NCBI RefSeq assembly: GCF_023336935.1
Contig: NZ_JAMBLR010000004.1
Location: forward strand, 57,907-121,906
DNA: 64,000 bases
Direction: 5' to 3'
Origin: Phascolarctobacterium sp. ET69
GTDB taxonomy: Bacteria > Bacillota > Negativicutes > Acidaminococcales > Acidaminococcaceae
How positions within the stretch are numbered: position 1 is the first letter of the stretch; each line of letters opens with the position of its first letter. The notes under the pieces are model-generated. The model saw only the letters and a list, made by a program, of their open reading frames with translations. It had not been told where the DNA came from and did not search any database. The position numbers and the translations under genes were made by a program. Below are positions 43,533-52,871 of the stretch, one piece after another.

Positions 43533-43904
43533 ATGCTTACTAAAGAAAAACGCAATAAAATTATAGCAGGCGCAATAGTGCTTTCAATGCTTGCTTCCAC
43601 CGCAGGGTGCGGCAGCAATGAAAACGAAGAACAGGAAGAAAACGGTTCTGCCAATACTTCAATAGTTTATCCGTGGTGGATGTTCTGGCACTGGCCAATG
43701 TTTGGCGGCACTACCACTAACGTAAGGCAGGGCACGCCTGTACCCGGCAATACTGCCGGTACCGATGCCAATACCGCAGGCAATTCCAAAGTGAGCGGGG
43801 CAGAGGGAACCAAAAGCGGCACCACAACCAGTAAGGTAACAAGCCCTTCAACCGGCAAAACAGGCATCAGCAGCGGCGCGGCACGCAGCAGTGCGGTATC
43901 GTAA
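43533..43904 (+). CDS. Small secreted lipoprotein, low complexity
   Basis: 123 residues. N-terminal signal with lipobox LASTAGC (Cys near 26), then acidic SNENEEQEENGS, an aromatic stretch IVYPWWMFWHWPMFGG and a Ser/Thr/Gly-rich tail. No family recognised. It is followed 11 bp later by an ATP-grasp glutathionylspermidine-synthase-like gene. The pairing resembles E. coli ygiB (small lipoprotein) with ygiC (ATP-grasp), so the two may act together at the envelope; this is a context inference. Confidence 0.7.
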   Translation: MLTKEKRNKIIAGAIVLSMLASTAGCGSNENEEQEENGSANTSIVYPWWMFWHWPMFGGTTTNVRQGTPVPGNTAGTDANTAGNSKVSGAEGTKSGTTTSKVTSPSTGKTGISSGAARSSAVS

Positions 43905-43915
43905 GGAGGCAGGCC

Positions 43916-45181
43916 ATGCTTAAAAAATCATCCTGGATTGACCTTTTGGACGAAAAAATAATTCCTTACATTGATGCGCCGGATTACGAAACAAGGTATC
44001 CGGTTTTAAGCCCGCTTTATCTAAGCAAAAGCGAAAAAGAAAAAATACAGTACATTGCGCGCGAGGTGTGCGCCGTAATGGCAAAGCTTGCCGAAGACGT
44101 GCGCAGCAAAGGCAATGTAATGCCGATAGACATTATTAACATGACGCCGAAGCTGACGCCGTTTATTTTGGACGACGACAGCAAATATGTAACAAACATA
44201 GCGCGCCTTGATTTTGTAAAGGACAAAAACGGCATTTATAAGGTTGTGGAAATTAACGCCGATACGCCCTGCGCCATGCCGGAAACGTTTTACGGCAATG
44301 CCGTGGCGCAGAAATATTTTGCCGGCAGCGAAGATGATGGGTTTGACGCTGAACTTATCGCGCCTTTTACAGAGCTTTTAAAAACAACGCTGAAAGGCAA
44401 AATAAACTTCAGCGGCGTAAATATTACGCTGGCGGCAAACGATGCTTACGCCGAAGACTGGGCCAATATGATGTATCTGAAAAATGCTCTGGAAGATTAC
44501 ATTAAAGCGCATTTTGACGAGTACGAATTTGTTAATGTGCGTGCGGCAAGGCTGATTGATTTGGTTGTAAAGGACGACGGCGTTTACCATAACGACGGCA
44601 GCGGCGAATATAAAATTGATGTTTTGTACCGCCTGCATCCGCTGGAACTTTTAATGGACGACGAATCAGACGACGGTTATCCTGTCGGCTTAAAGCTGAT
44701 GGATTTGGCGAATATGCACAAAGTTATTCTGGTAAACCCGGTTAAGGCCATTTTAATGCAGAACAAGGCCATGATGGCGATAGCGCATTATCTTGCCGGA
44801 AGCACCGGTTATTTTGACGATGCCGCAAAGCAGATTGTGCGCACGAATATTGCGGAAACTTCAATGGACGCTAAGGATTTTGCCGGGCGCAAATTCCTTA
44901 AAAAGCCTATCTTCGGGCGCGAAGGCTGCAATATTTCCATTATCGAGCCGGACGGAACCTTCAGCTATGAGGCTGAAGAAGCCGATGATTGCGCCGATAT
45001 TTACCAGGAGTTTATAGATTCTGACCTTGTAAGCGTGGAAACGGACGCCGGCAGGTGGGAGGGCAGGTTTACCTATTCGTGCTTTGTAATTAACGGTAAG
45101 CCTTCCAAACTGTTTGTGCGTTTCAGCCCGTATGATATTACCGGCATTGAAGCTTTGTTTGTGCCGGTTGTTGTTAAGTAA
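43916..45181 (+). CDS. Glutathionylspermidine synthase-like ATP-grasp protein (YgiC/YjfC family)
   Basis: 421 residues, normal length for the family. PreATP-grasp N-terminus with ARLDFVKDKNGIYKVVEINADTPCAMPET (around residue 100), then the ATP-grasp core (LVNPVKAILMQNKAMMAIAHY, FLKKPIFGREGCNISII, IYQEFIDSDLVSVETDAGRWEGRFTYSCFVINGKPS, and RFSPYDITGIEALFVPVV). Such enzymes make amide bonds between a carboxylate and an amine. E. coli Gss joins glutathione to spermidine, but stand-alone YgiC proteins have no proven substrate. Negativicutes have peptidoglycan decorated with polyamines, which makes a polyamine ligase role attractive but unproven. Confidence 0.87.
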   Translation: MLKKSSWIDLLDEKIIPYIDAPDYETRYPVLSPLYLSKSEKEKIQYIAREVCAVMAKLAEDVRSKGNVMPIDIINMTPKLTPFILDDDSKYVTNIARLDFVKDKNGIYKVVEINADTPCAMPETFYGNAVAQKYFAGSEDDGFDAELIAPFTELLKTTLKGKINFSGVNITLAANDAYAEDWANMMYLKNALEDYIKAHFDEYEFVNVRAARLIDLVVKDDGVYHNDGSGEYKIDVLYRLHPLELLMDDESDDGYPVGLKLMDLANMHKVILVNPVKAILMQNKAMMAIAHYLAGSTGYFDDAAKQIVRTNIAETSMDAKDFAGRKFLKKPIFGREGCNISIIEPDGTFSYEAEEADDCADIYQEFIDSDLVSVETDAGRWEGRFTYSCFVINGKPSKLFVRFSPYDITGIEALFVPVVVK

Positions 45182-45188
45182 TCTGTGT

Positions 45189-45226
45189 AAATTAAAGCCG
45201 GATTCCGTACCGGCTTTAATTGTTTG
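45189..45226 (+). terminator. Rho-independent terminator
   Basis: AATTAAAGCCGG and CCGGCTTTAATT form a perfect 12-bp stem around ATTCCGTA, followed by TGTTTG. Confidence 0.85.
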
Positions 45227-45242
45227 TTTTAACCTTTGTAAG

Positions 45243-45280
45243 CTGTATAAATTGCTTTATACAGCGATAAGTTGTATAAT
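45243..45280 (+). promoter_or_regulatory. gltX promoter embedded in a 22-bp palindrome
   Basis: TTGCTT (45252-45257), 17-bp spacer, TATAAT (45275-45280). The -35 box is the centre of CTGTATAAA-TTGC-TTTATACAG (45243-45264), a perfect 9-bp-arm inverted repeat that could bind a repressor blocking the -35 region. Confidence 0.65.
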
Positions 45281-45323
45281 TATAATGTTATAGAGTTTTA
45301 TTTTTGATTGAGGAGACGATGAA

Positions 45324-46787
45324 ATGAACGAAATTCGCGTGCGTTTTGCACCCAGCCCTACTGGCTATTTACATATCGGCGGAGCAAGAACGGCCCTTTT
45401 TAACTGGCTGTTTGCCCGCAAAAACGGCGGTAAGCTGGTACTGCGCATTGAAGATACCGATACCGAACGCTTGAAGGAAGACAGCGTAAGCCAGATTTTA
45501 ACCAGCCTTAAATGGCTCGGCTTAAACTGGGATGAAGGCCCGGAGGTTGGCGGCGAGGCCGGTCCGTACTTCCAGAGCGAGCGCCTGCCGCTGTATAAGG
45601 AGGTTGCCCAGCGCCTTTTGGACGAAGGCAAGGCATACTATTGCTTCTGCACCCCGGCAGACCTTGAAGCACAGCGCGAAAAACAGCGCGCTTTAAAACA
45701 GCCGTTCCGCTATGCGCGCACCTGCCGCGATATTCCCGTGGAAGAAGCCAAACGCCGCGTTGCTGCCGGTGAACCTTATTCCGTTCGCCTTAAAATTCCG
45801 ACAGAAGGTACTTTAACCGTACATGACCTTATTCACGGCGACGTTACTTTTGATTTAACCCAGTTTGACGATTTTGTAATTGTAAAAAGCAACGGCATGC
45901 CTACCTACAACTTTGCCGTTGTTGTTGATGACCATATGATGCGCATCAGCCACGTTCTGCGTGCGGAAGAGCACCTTTCCAACACGCCGAAGCAGATTCT
46001 GATGTACGAAGCCTGCGGCTTTGAGCCTCCTGAATTCGGCCATATGCCGATGATACTTGCGCCGGACCGCAGCAAACTCAGCAAACGCCACGGCGCAACA
46101 AGCGTTGAAGAATTCCGCAGCCAGGGATATTTAAACAAAGCCATTGTTAACTATCTTACCCTGCTTGGCTGGGGCCCCGGCGATGAACGCGAAATTTTCA
46201 GCCTTGAAGAAACCGTTAAACTGTTTGAACTGGAGCAGATGAGCAAAAAAGCCGCTGTTTACGACGTTAAAAAATTAACCTGGATGAACGGCCAGTATCT
46301 TTCCAGCCTGCCGCTGGAAGAAATTCTGCCCGAAGCAGAGCCGTTTTTTGTAAAATCCGGCCTTGTAACGCAGGAATGGCTTGACAACAACAAAGAATAT
46401 TTTGCAAAACTGGTTGATGTTGTGCGTGTGCGCGTAAAAACCTTGCAGGAAGTTGTTGACGCTGCCGAATATTTCTTTAAAGATGTGGAAAGCTACGACG
46501 AAAAAGGCGTAGCCAAACATTTTAAACCGGAAGCCGCAGAACTTTTGGAAGCCTGCATTGAAGGCATTAAAGCGCTGCCGGAATTTAACCTTGAAACTAC
46601 CGAAGCACTGTACAATAAAATTGCGGAAGAACACGGCCTTTCCCTTGGCAAGGCAATTCACCCCACGCGCCTTGCGCTTACCGGGCGCACCGTAAGCCCC
46701 GGCCTGTTTGACGTAATGGTGCTTTTGGGCCGCGAAAAAACTTTGGAGCGCATGGAAAAAGCCGTAGAATTTATTAAAAATATGTAA
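45324..46787 (+). CDS. gltX: Glutamyl-tRNA synthetase
   Basis: 487 residues. Charges tRNA-Glu (and tRNA-Gln if misacylation is used). Class-I signatures: HIGG at 17-20 in APSPTGYLHIGGARTALFNWLF, and KLSKR at 251-255 (KMSKS variant). The C-terminal anticodon-binding helical part follows (LSLGKAIHPTRLALTGRTVSPGLFDVM). RBS GAGGAG stands before ATG. Downstream genes to mutS2 are closely spaced on the same strand. Confidence 0.96.
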   Translation: MNEIRVRFAPSPTGYLHIGGARTALFNWLFARKNGGKLVLRIEDTDTERLKEDSVSQILTSLKWLGLNWDEGPEVGGEAGPYFQSERLPLYKEVAQRLLDEGKAYYCFCTPADLEAQREKQRALKQPFRYARTCRDIPVEEAKRRVAAGEPYSVRLKIPTEGTLTVHDLIHGDVTFDLTQFDDFVIVKSNGMPTYNFAVVVDDHMMRISHVLRAEEHLSNTPKQILMYEACGFEPPEFGHMPMILAPDRSKLSKRHGATSVEEFRSQGYLNKAIVNYLTLLGWGPGDEREIFSLEETVKLFELEQMSKKAAVYDVKKLTWMNGQYLSSLPLEEILPEAEPFFVKSGLVTQEWLDNNKEYFAKLVDVVRVRVKTLQEVVDAAEYFFKDVESYDEKGVAKHFKPEAAELLEACIEGIKALPEFNLETTEALYNKIAEEHGLSLGKAIHPTRLALTGRTVSPGLFDVMVLLGREKTLERMEKAVEFIKNM

Positions 46788-46805
46788 TATGGAGGGTGTG
46801 GAAAG

Positions 46806-47645
46806 ATGAAGATTACCGGACTGTTTTTAGCCTTAATGATGATGGCATCCGTATGTTTTGCCCAGCAGACTGCAACCGTTTACAGCCGCGTGGTAACCGG
46901 CAGCGTATCGGGCGTAATACCGGAAACCGACGGAATTGATAATATCAGCCTGCAAAAAAGCGCCAACCGCGTGCTTAACAATGCTGCCGACAATCTGGCC
47001 AAACAGCTTGGCAGCTGCCGTCTTTCCTACACCGTAACTTTAAACAGGCCTACGGTTGTCGGCATTTTGCTGAAAGCGGAAAACGGAGCAAATACAGTTT
47101 ACAAAGGCGTTAATATCGATTTAACCACCGGCAGGGAAATGGCGCTGACGGAAATTTTCCGCGGCGGCGAAACCTTTACCAACATTACCGGCCCTTATAA
47201 TGACGCGCTTTTATATGAGGACGGCGTGCATTTCCGCGATGCTGACGGCGCAGCCTATACGCGTGTTATGCCGTATAAAAATTTGCTGCCAGCAATCCGC
47301 GCAGCCGAAGCCGTAAGAATTTTGCCGGTTTCATTTATGACCCGTGCAGTTGAGGACAGGCTGGTGCCTGTAAAACCGGGCGCTATTCTGGCAATTAAGC
47401 TCGACGCCAATCGCAGCACCGGTTACAGCTGGCAGGTGCATCCTTCCGATGCTGCTTCCGTTTTTGAAATTGGCCGTTCTTATATGATGCCTATGAACAT
47501 GGACGGGCAGACCGGCGTGATGGGCAGCGAAATAATTTTCCTGGCCGTGCAGAACCCCGGAAACTATAAAGTAACAATGGAATACAAACGCGGTTGGGAA
47601 ATGATGGGCGTACAGCAATTCAGCTTTGATATTGCCGCACAGTAA
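46806..47645 (+). CDS. Secreted protein with chagasin-like (I42) protease-inhibitor domain
   Basis: 279 residues. A signal peptide (LFLALMMMASVCFA) precedes an N-terminal domain of the DUF4163/DUF3298 kind (SANRVLNNAADNLAKQL, VYKGVNIDLTTGREMALTEIF). The C-terminal about 95 residues match chagasin: AIKLDANRSTGYSWQV (loop at Asn202, normally NPTTGY), GSEIIFLAVQNPGNY and YKRGWE (variant of the RPW loop). Such domains inhibit papain-like cysteine proteases. The fusion and its location just before zapA and a U32 peptidase gene are notable. Confidence 0.8.
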   Translation: MKITGLFLALMMMASVCFAQQTATVYSRVVTGSVSGVIPETDGIDNISLQKSANRVLNNAADNLAKQLGSCRLSYTVTLNRPTVVGILLKAENGANTVYKGVNIDLTTGREMALTEIFRGGETFTNITGPYNDALLYEDGVHFRDADGAAYTRVMPYKNLLPAIRAAEAVRILPVSFMTRAVEDRLVPVKPGAILAIKLDANRSTGYSWQVHPSDAASVFEIGRSYMMPMNMDGQTGVMGSEIIFLAVQNPGNYKVTMEYKRGWEMMGVQQFSFDIAAQ

Positions 47646-47656
47646 CGGAGGTTTAA

Positions 47657-47899
47657 ATGGAGAAAAAAACCATTACTGTAACCATTTTTAACGAACAGTA
47701 TAACTTAACAACGGAGCTGCCTAAAAAAGAAACCGAAGCCATTGCGGAAATGGTGGATAAAAAAATGCAGCAGTTTGCGGAAAAAACTCACGTGGTAAAA
47801 ACCGGGCGCGTAGCCGTTTGGGCAGCGCTTGATTTTGCCGGTGAACTTTATAAACTGCGCAAAGAATACGAAAAACTTCTGGCGGCAGCTAAAGAATAA
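47657..47899 (+). CDS. zapA: Cell division protein ZapA
   Basis: 80 residues. Bundles FtsZ filaments. TITVTIFNEQYNLTTELPKKETEAIAEMVDKKM is the ZapA globular part, and the C-terminal helix (LDFAGELYKLRKEYEKLLAA) is the dimer coiled coil. GGAGG before ATG. Its TAA overlaps the next ATG (TAATG). Confidence 0.9.
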   Translation: MEKKTITVTIFNEQYNLTTELPKKETEAIAEMVDKKMQQFAEKTHVVKTGRVAVWAALDFAGELYKLRKEYEKLLAAAKE

Positions 47900-50382
47900 T
47901 GGTGAATGTGATGAAACATAATAAAACAATCGAACTGCTGGCGCCTGCCGGAAGCTGGGAGGCACTGGAAGCGGCGGTAAACGCCGGGGCAGATGCCGTT
48001 TACATGGGTGGCAAAGCCTTTGGCGCACGCCAGTATGCCAGCAATTTTGACAGAGAAGAACTGACCCGGGCTGTGTATTTTGCGCACATGCACCGGGTAA
48101 GGCTGTATATAACGGTAAATACTTTGGTTGATGATGCCGAAATGCCGGAACTTGCCGATTACCTGCTGTTTTTAAATAATGTGGGTGTTGACGGCATTAT
48201 CGTGCAGGACATGGGCGTTATTAACCTGGCGCGCAAACTTGTGCCGCAGCTGCCGCTGCATGCCAGCACGCAGATGACGGTAACAAGCCTTGCCGGTGTG
48301 CGCCTGTGTGCGGAAAACGGCATGGAACGTGCCGTGCTGGCGCGTGAACTGAGCATTAAAGACATTAAAACCATTTGCAATAGTACCGATACCGAAATAG
48401 AAGTATTTATTCACGGCGCGTTATGCGTATGCTACAGCGGCCAGTGCCTGATGAGCAGCCTTATCGGCGGACGCAGCGGCAACCGCGGGCGCTGTGCGCA
48501 GCCCTGCCGCCTGCCATATAAGCTTACCGACAAAAACGGCAGGGACATGCTGGCAGGAACTGACGCCGGGCAGTATCTTTTAAGCCCGAAAGATTTGAAC
48601 ACGCTGGAAATTTTGCCGCAGCTGATAGATGCCGGAGTTACCAGCTATAAAATAGAAGGGCGCATGAAACGCCCGGAATATGTGGCAGTGGTGGTAGACG
48701 CTTACCGCCGCGCTATCGACAGTTACCTTGCGGGCAATTACAACGTGCCGCAGCAGGATTTTGAAAATATTGAACAGATTTTTAACCGTGATTTTACTAC
48801 CGCGTATATGGTAAGCCGCCCCGGCAGAACCATGATGAGCGACCGCAGGCCCAATAACCGCGGCGTTATGGTAGGCCGCGTGGTAAAGCTGTTTAAGGGC
48901 GAAAACAAAGCCGCCATTAAGCTGGAAAAGAAACTTTCGCTGGGTGACGGGCTTGAATTTTGGGTAAAAGTTGGCGGGCGCGTTGGCACAACCGTTAACA
49001 AAATGACGCAGAACGGGCAGGAGGTAACAAGCGCTCTGCCCGGTACGCAGGTAGTTATAGACATACCAAACGGCGTACGCATGAATGACCGCGTGTTCCG
49101 CACTTTTGATGCCGAGCTTATGGCTTACGCCGGTAAGTTTTACGGCGAAAAAGCCAAACGCCGCATACCGGTAGATGCAGTTGTAACCGCTAAATTGGGG
49201 CAGCCTTTAACCGTTCTTTTAACGGATGATGAAGGCAGCACCGGCTTTGGTGAAACCAATTTTATTACGGAAACTGCCCGCAAGCACGCGCTTGATGAAG
49301 CCGCAGTGCGCAAGCAGGTAGACCGTTTGGGCACAACCGAATATGTACTTAATAATTTAACCGTTGACCTTGACGACGGCGTTATGGTGCCCATGAGCGA
49401 AATTAACGAAGCGCGCCGCATGGCGGCAGAAGCGCTGGACGCAGCAAGGCTGGAAGCCTTTGCACCAAAACGCACGGAAAAGCATAAAGTTGATGTGCAG
49501 CTTGTAAAACCGGAAAAGAACATTCCCAAAAAGCACGCAGTTTTAACCGTGCGCACTGATACGGTAGGCAAAGCCCAGGCAGCTTTATCCGCCGGTGCCG
49601 ATTATATTATTTTTGGCGGCGATTTGTTCAGCACTAAAATTGTTACGGATGCCGATTACGCCAAAGTTGCGGAACTTGCCGCACAATACGGCAAAAAATG
49701 GGCGCCGGGCACTCCGCGTATAATCAGCCAGGGGCAGGAAGAATTTTACGCACGGCAGTTTGCCAAATGGCAGCAGCTTAACCCCGATGCTGTTTACATT
49801 GCCAACAACAGCCTGTGGCAAATAGCCAAAGAAAACTGCACCCTGCCGCTGTGGGCAGATATGGCGCTTAACATTTACAACAGCAGCTGCCTTGAATTTT
49901 GGCACGAAGCCGGTGCCAAAGGCGCTGTTTTAAGCGCAGAGCTTACTTTAAAACAAATTGAGCATTTGTGCGCTGTAAGCCCGATGCCGCTGGAATGCCT
50001 TGTACAGGGGCGCATAGAAATGATGGTTTCGGAATACTGCGCCGGAGGCAGCTTCCTCGGCGGGCTGGACAAAGGCAAATGCAGCTTTAACTGCCGCGAA
50101 CAGTTATTTTTAAACGACCGCAAAGACGCAAGTTTTCCGCTTGTAACCGACCAGAACTGCCGCATGCACGTTTTAAACGCGCATGACCTTTCCCTGCTGG
50201 CTAACCTTAAAGCCGTGCAGGAAGCCGGTGTAGAGCGCCTTTTGATAGACGCACGCTATTACAGCGAAGAAGAAACCGCCCAAATGGCAGCGTTATATAA
50301 AGGCGTAATGAACGGTGAAATAAGGCAGGAGGAAAACCTGCCCCATACAACGCGCGGGCATTACTTCCGCGGCGTTTTATAA
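47899..50382 (+). CDS. Peptidase U32 family protein (collagenase-like / RlhA-like)
   Basis: 827 residues. U32 core in the first half: ELLAPAGSWEALEAAVNAGADAVYMGG, LPLHASTQMTV, and the signature FIHGALCVCYSGQCLMSSLIGGRSGNRGRCAQPCRLPY. The second half holds the longer collagenase-like extension found in Firmicutes, with further conserved cysteines (EYCAGG, KGKCSFNCREQLFLNDRKD). Members were described as collagenases; E. coli RlhA instead hydroxylates 23S rRNA, so a protease role is uncertain. An in-frame ATG at 47911 is an alternative start. Confidence 0.88.
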   Translation: MVNVMKHNKTIELLAPAGSWEALEAAVNAGADAVYMGGKAFGARQYASNFDREELTRAVYFAHMHRVRLYITVNTLVDDAEMPELADYLLFLNNVGVDGIIVQDMGVINLARKLVPQLPLHASTQMTVTSLAGVRLCAENGMERAVLARELSIKDIKTICNSTDTEIEVFIHGALCVCYSGQCLMSSLIGGRSGNRGRCAQPCRLPYKLTDKNGRDMLAGTDAGQYLLSPKDLNTLEILPQLIDAGVTSYKIEGRMKRPEYVAVVVDAYRRAIDSYLAGNYNVPQQDFENIEQIFNRDFTTAYMVSRPGRTMMSDRRPNNRGVMVGRVVKLFKGENKAAIKLEKKLSLGDGLEFWVKVGGRVGTTVNKMTQNGQEVTSALPGTQVVIDIPNGVRMNDRVFRTFDAELMAYAGKFYGEKAKRRIPVDAVVTAKLGQPLTVLLTDDEGSTGFGETNFITETARKHALDEAAVRKQVDRLGTTEYVLNNLTVDLDDGVMVPMSEINEARRMAAEALDAARLEAFAPKRTEKHKVDVQLVKPEKNIPKKHAVLTVRTDTVGKAQAALSAGADYIIFGGDLFSTKIVTDADYAKVAELAAQYGKKWAPGTPRIISQGQEEFYARQFAKWQQLNPDAVYIANNSLWQIAKENCTLPLWADMALNIYNSSCLEFWHEAGAKGAVLSAELTLKQIEHLCAVSPMPLECLVQGRIEMMVSEYCAGGSFLGGLDKGKCSFNCREQLFLNDRKDASFPLVTDQNCRMHVLNAHDLSLLANLKAVQEAGVERLLIDARYYSEEETAQMAALYKGVMNGEIRQEENLPHTTRGHYFRGVL

Positions 50383-50390
50383 GGAGAATT

Positions 50391-52757
50391 ATGGCTAAGT
50401 TTGCAATACAAACATTAGAATTTGATAAAGTTAAAGAAATGCTGGCAGGCAAAACGGCAACTTCGCTTGGGCGCGAACGCGTTATGAACATGCGCATTGA
50501 AAGCGATTTTGCCTCCGTAAAGCGTTTGCAGGAAGAAACTGCAGAAGCACTGCGCCTTTTGGACGACGGCAAGCGTTTTCCGTTTGGCGGGGCGTACAAC
50601 ATTCTGCCACAGGTTAAACGTGCGCGCATAGGCAGCGTTTTAGAGCCGGAAGAATTAATGCAGGTAGGCACAACCTGCGAAGCCTTGCGCATGGTTAAGC
50701 AGTTTTTGGCAGACGAAGCGGAAATCGCGCCGCAGCTGGCAGAATATGCTGCCGGTTTGGAAGCCTTTCCCAAGCTTGAACGCCTTATTGCAAGCACAGT
50801 AAGCGAAAAAGGCGAAATTTTAGACAGCGCCAGCACCAAACTTGCAGGGCTGCGTACCGGCGTGCAGGTTGCCAAAAACCGCGTGCGCGAAAAACTCGAC
50901 AGCATCCTGCATGACCCCAACAACCAGAAGTATTTTCAGGACGCGCTTGTTACCATGCGCGGCGACCGCTATGTAATACCCATTAAGCAGGAATACCGCT
51001 ATAATTTCCCCGGCGTGGTGCACGACCAGTCGGGCAGCGGTGCAACCCTGTTTATTGAACCGATGGCGGTTGTTAACCTGAATAACGATATTAAGCGTTA
51101 TCTTGCGCAGGAACAGGAAGAAATAGAGCGTATCCTGCGTTCCATTTCCGGCATGGTAGGTGCGGATGCGGCCCGCATTACCCAGGCTATGGAACAGCTT
51201 ATAGAGCTTGATTTTATAGCTGCGCGCGCTTACCTTGCCCAGCAGCAAAAAGCCGTGCGCCCGGTTGTAAACATTGGCGGCGGCATAGAAATTGCCAAAG
51301 GCAGGCACCCGCTGTTAGACCCGCAAAAAGTTGTGCCGCTGGATATTGAAATCGGCGGCAGGTTTAACACGCTTTTAATTACCGGCCCTAACACCGGCGG
51401 CAAAACTGTTGCCTTAAAAACAGTGGGCCTTTTTATGCTGATGGTGCAGGCAGGCTTGTTTGTACCGGCAGTAAGTGCCAAAATGCCGGTTATCGGCGCG
51501 GTTTATGCCGATATTGGCGACGAGCAGAGCATTGAACAAAGTTTAAGTACATTTTCCGGCCATATGACGAATATGGTGGAAATTTTAAAACAGGTAAAAA
51601 CAGGCGAACTGGTGCTGATAGACGAACTGTGCGCAGGCACCGACCCTAACGAAGGCGCGGCGCTTGCCATGTCGATACTGGAACACCTGCACAAACGCGG
51701 CGTGCTTACAATAGTAACCACGCATTACAGCGAGCTTAAAACCTTTGCTTACGGGCGTCAGGGCATGGAAAACGCCAGTGTGGAATTCGACCCTGTTTCG
51801 CTGCGTCCTACCTACCGCCTGTTAATGGGCGTGCCGGGCAGCAGTAATGCGTTTAACATCAGCCGCAGGCTTGGCTTGGATGATGATATTATTGAAAACG
51901 CGGGCAGCTTTTTAACGCAGGAACACGTACACATGGAAGATGTGCTGAAAGAACTGGAAGGAGAAAGGCGCGAATACGAAACGCAAAACCGCGAAATACG
52001 CAGCTTAAAAGCCGAAAGCGAACGCATTAAGCAGGAACTTCAGCACCAGAAGCAGGAGCTTGAACACCGCAAAAACGAAATTCTGCGCAAAGCGCGCGAA
52101 CAGGCAGATGAACTTTACCGCAGCAGCCGCCGCGAAACGGAAGCAGTTTTAAAAGAGCTGCGCAAAATGAAAACCGATTTTGACGCCAAACAGTTGCAGG
52201 CAGCGGCAGAAGCGGCACGCAAAAAACTGCAGAAAAGTTTTGCAGCCGAAACGCCCGTGCCGGAAGGTGAGCTTTTAACGCCGCAAACCGCAAAAGCAGG
52301 GCAGACGGTATTTTTAAAATCGCTCGGCAAGGACGGAACCATAATTGCCGTTAACGGCAGCGAAGTTACCGTGCAGATAGGCATTTTAAAAACCACCGTT
52401 AAAGCCAAAGACTGCATTGCCATGCGCGGCAAAGCCAAAAGCAATGCCGCCGGGGAAAACTTCGGCAAAAAACGCAAGGGCTTTGCGCACCAGTTCTTTG
52501 TATCTAAAAGCATTGGCGCGCGCACCGAAGTTGACGTGCGCGGCATGACTATGGACGAAGCTATTCCGGCAGTTGATAAGGCCATGGATGACGCGCTTTT
52601 GGCAGGGCTTACCAGCCTGCGCATTATTCACGGCAAAGGAACCGGCGCTTTAAAGGCAGGGCTTACGGCCTACCTTTCAACCCACGCTTCGGTAAAATCG
52701 CTTGCGGAAGCACCGCTTAACGAAGGCGGCAGCGGCGCAACCATTATTAATTTTTAA
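50391..52757 (+). CDS. mutS2: Endonuclease MutS2
   Basis: 788 residues, family length. N-terminal clamp region (TLEFDKVKEMLAGKTATSLGRE), MutS-type ATPase with Walker A GPNTGGKT at 332-339, Walker B LVLIDELCAGTDPNEGAAL, coiled coil (about 515-620), and the C-terminal Smr nuclease domain (EVDVRGMTMDEAIPAVDKAMDDAL, LRIIHGKGTGALKAGL). It suppresses recombination or rescues collided ribosomes according to recent work in Firmicutes. RBS AAGGAG. Confidence 0.95.
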   Translation: MAKFAIQTLEFDKVKEMLAGKTATSLGRERVMNMRIESDFASVKRLQEETAEALRLLDDGKRFPFGGAYNILPQVKRARIGSVLEPEELMQVGTTCEALRMVKQFLADEAEIAPQLAEYAAGLEAFPKLERLIASTVSEKGEILDSASTKLAGLRTGVQVAKNRVREKLDSILHDPNNQKYFQDALVTMRGDRYVIPIKQEYRYNFPGVVHDQSGSGATLFIEPMAVVNLNNDIKRYLAQEQEEIERILRSISGMVGADAARITQAMEQLIELDFIAARAYLAQQQKAVRPVVNIGGGIEIAKGRHPLLDPQKVVPLDIEIGGRFNTLLITGPNTGGKTVALKTVGLFMLMVQAGLFVPAVSAKMPVIGAVYADIGDEQSIEQSLSTFSGHMTNMVEILKQVKTGELVLIDELCAGTDPNEGAALAMSILEHLHKRGVLTIVTTHYSELKTFAYGRQGMENASVEFDPVSLRPTYRLLMGVPGSSNAFNISRRLGLDDDIIENAGSFLTQEHVHMEDVLKELEGERREYETQNREIRSLKAESERIKQELQHQKQELEHRKNEILRKAREQADELYRSSRRETEAVLKELRKMKTDFDAKQLQAAAEAARKKLQKSFAAETPVPEGELLTPQTAKAGQTVFLKSLGKDGTIIAVNGSEVTVQIGILKTTVKAKDCIAMRGKAKSNAAGENFGKKRKGFAHQFFVSKSIGARTEVDVRGMTMDEAIPAVDKAMDDALLAGLTSLRIIHGKGTGALKAGLTAYLSTHASVKSLAEAPLNEGGSGATIINF

Positions 52758-52871
52758 TATCTGTTTAATTAACATTTAAAAAACTGTGCTTTCATAATTA
52801 ACAGTGTATACAGAATATGTCAATTATGGTACAATATTTATATAGCAGTATTTTTTCATGGGGGGAACCTG

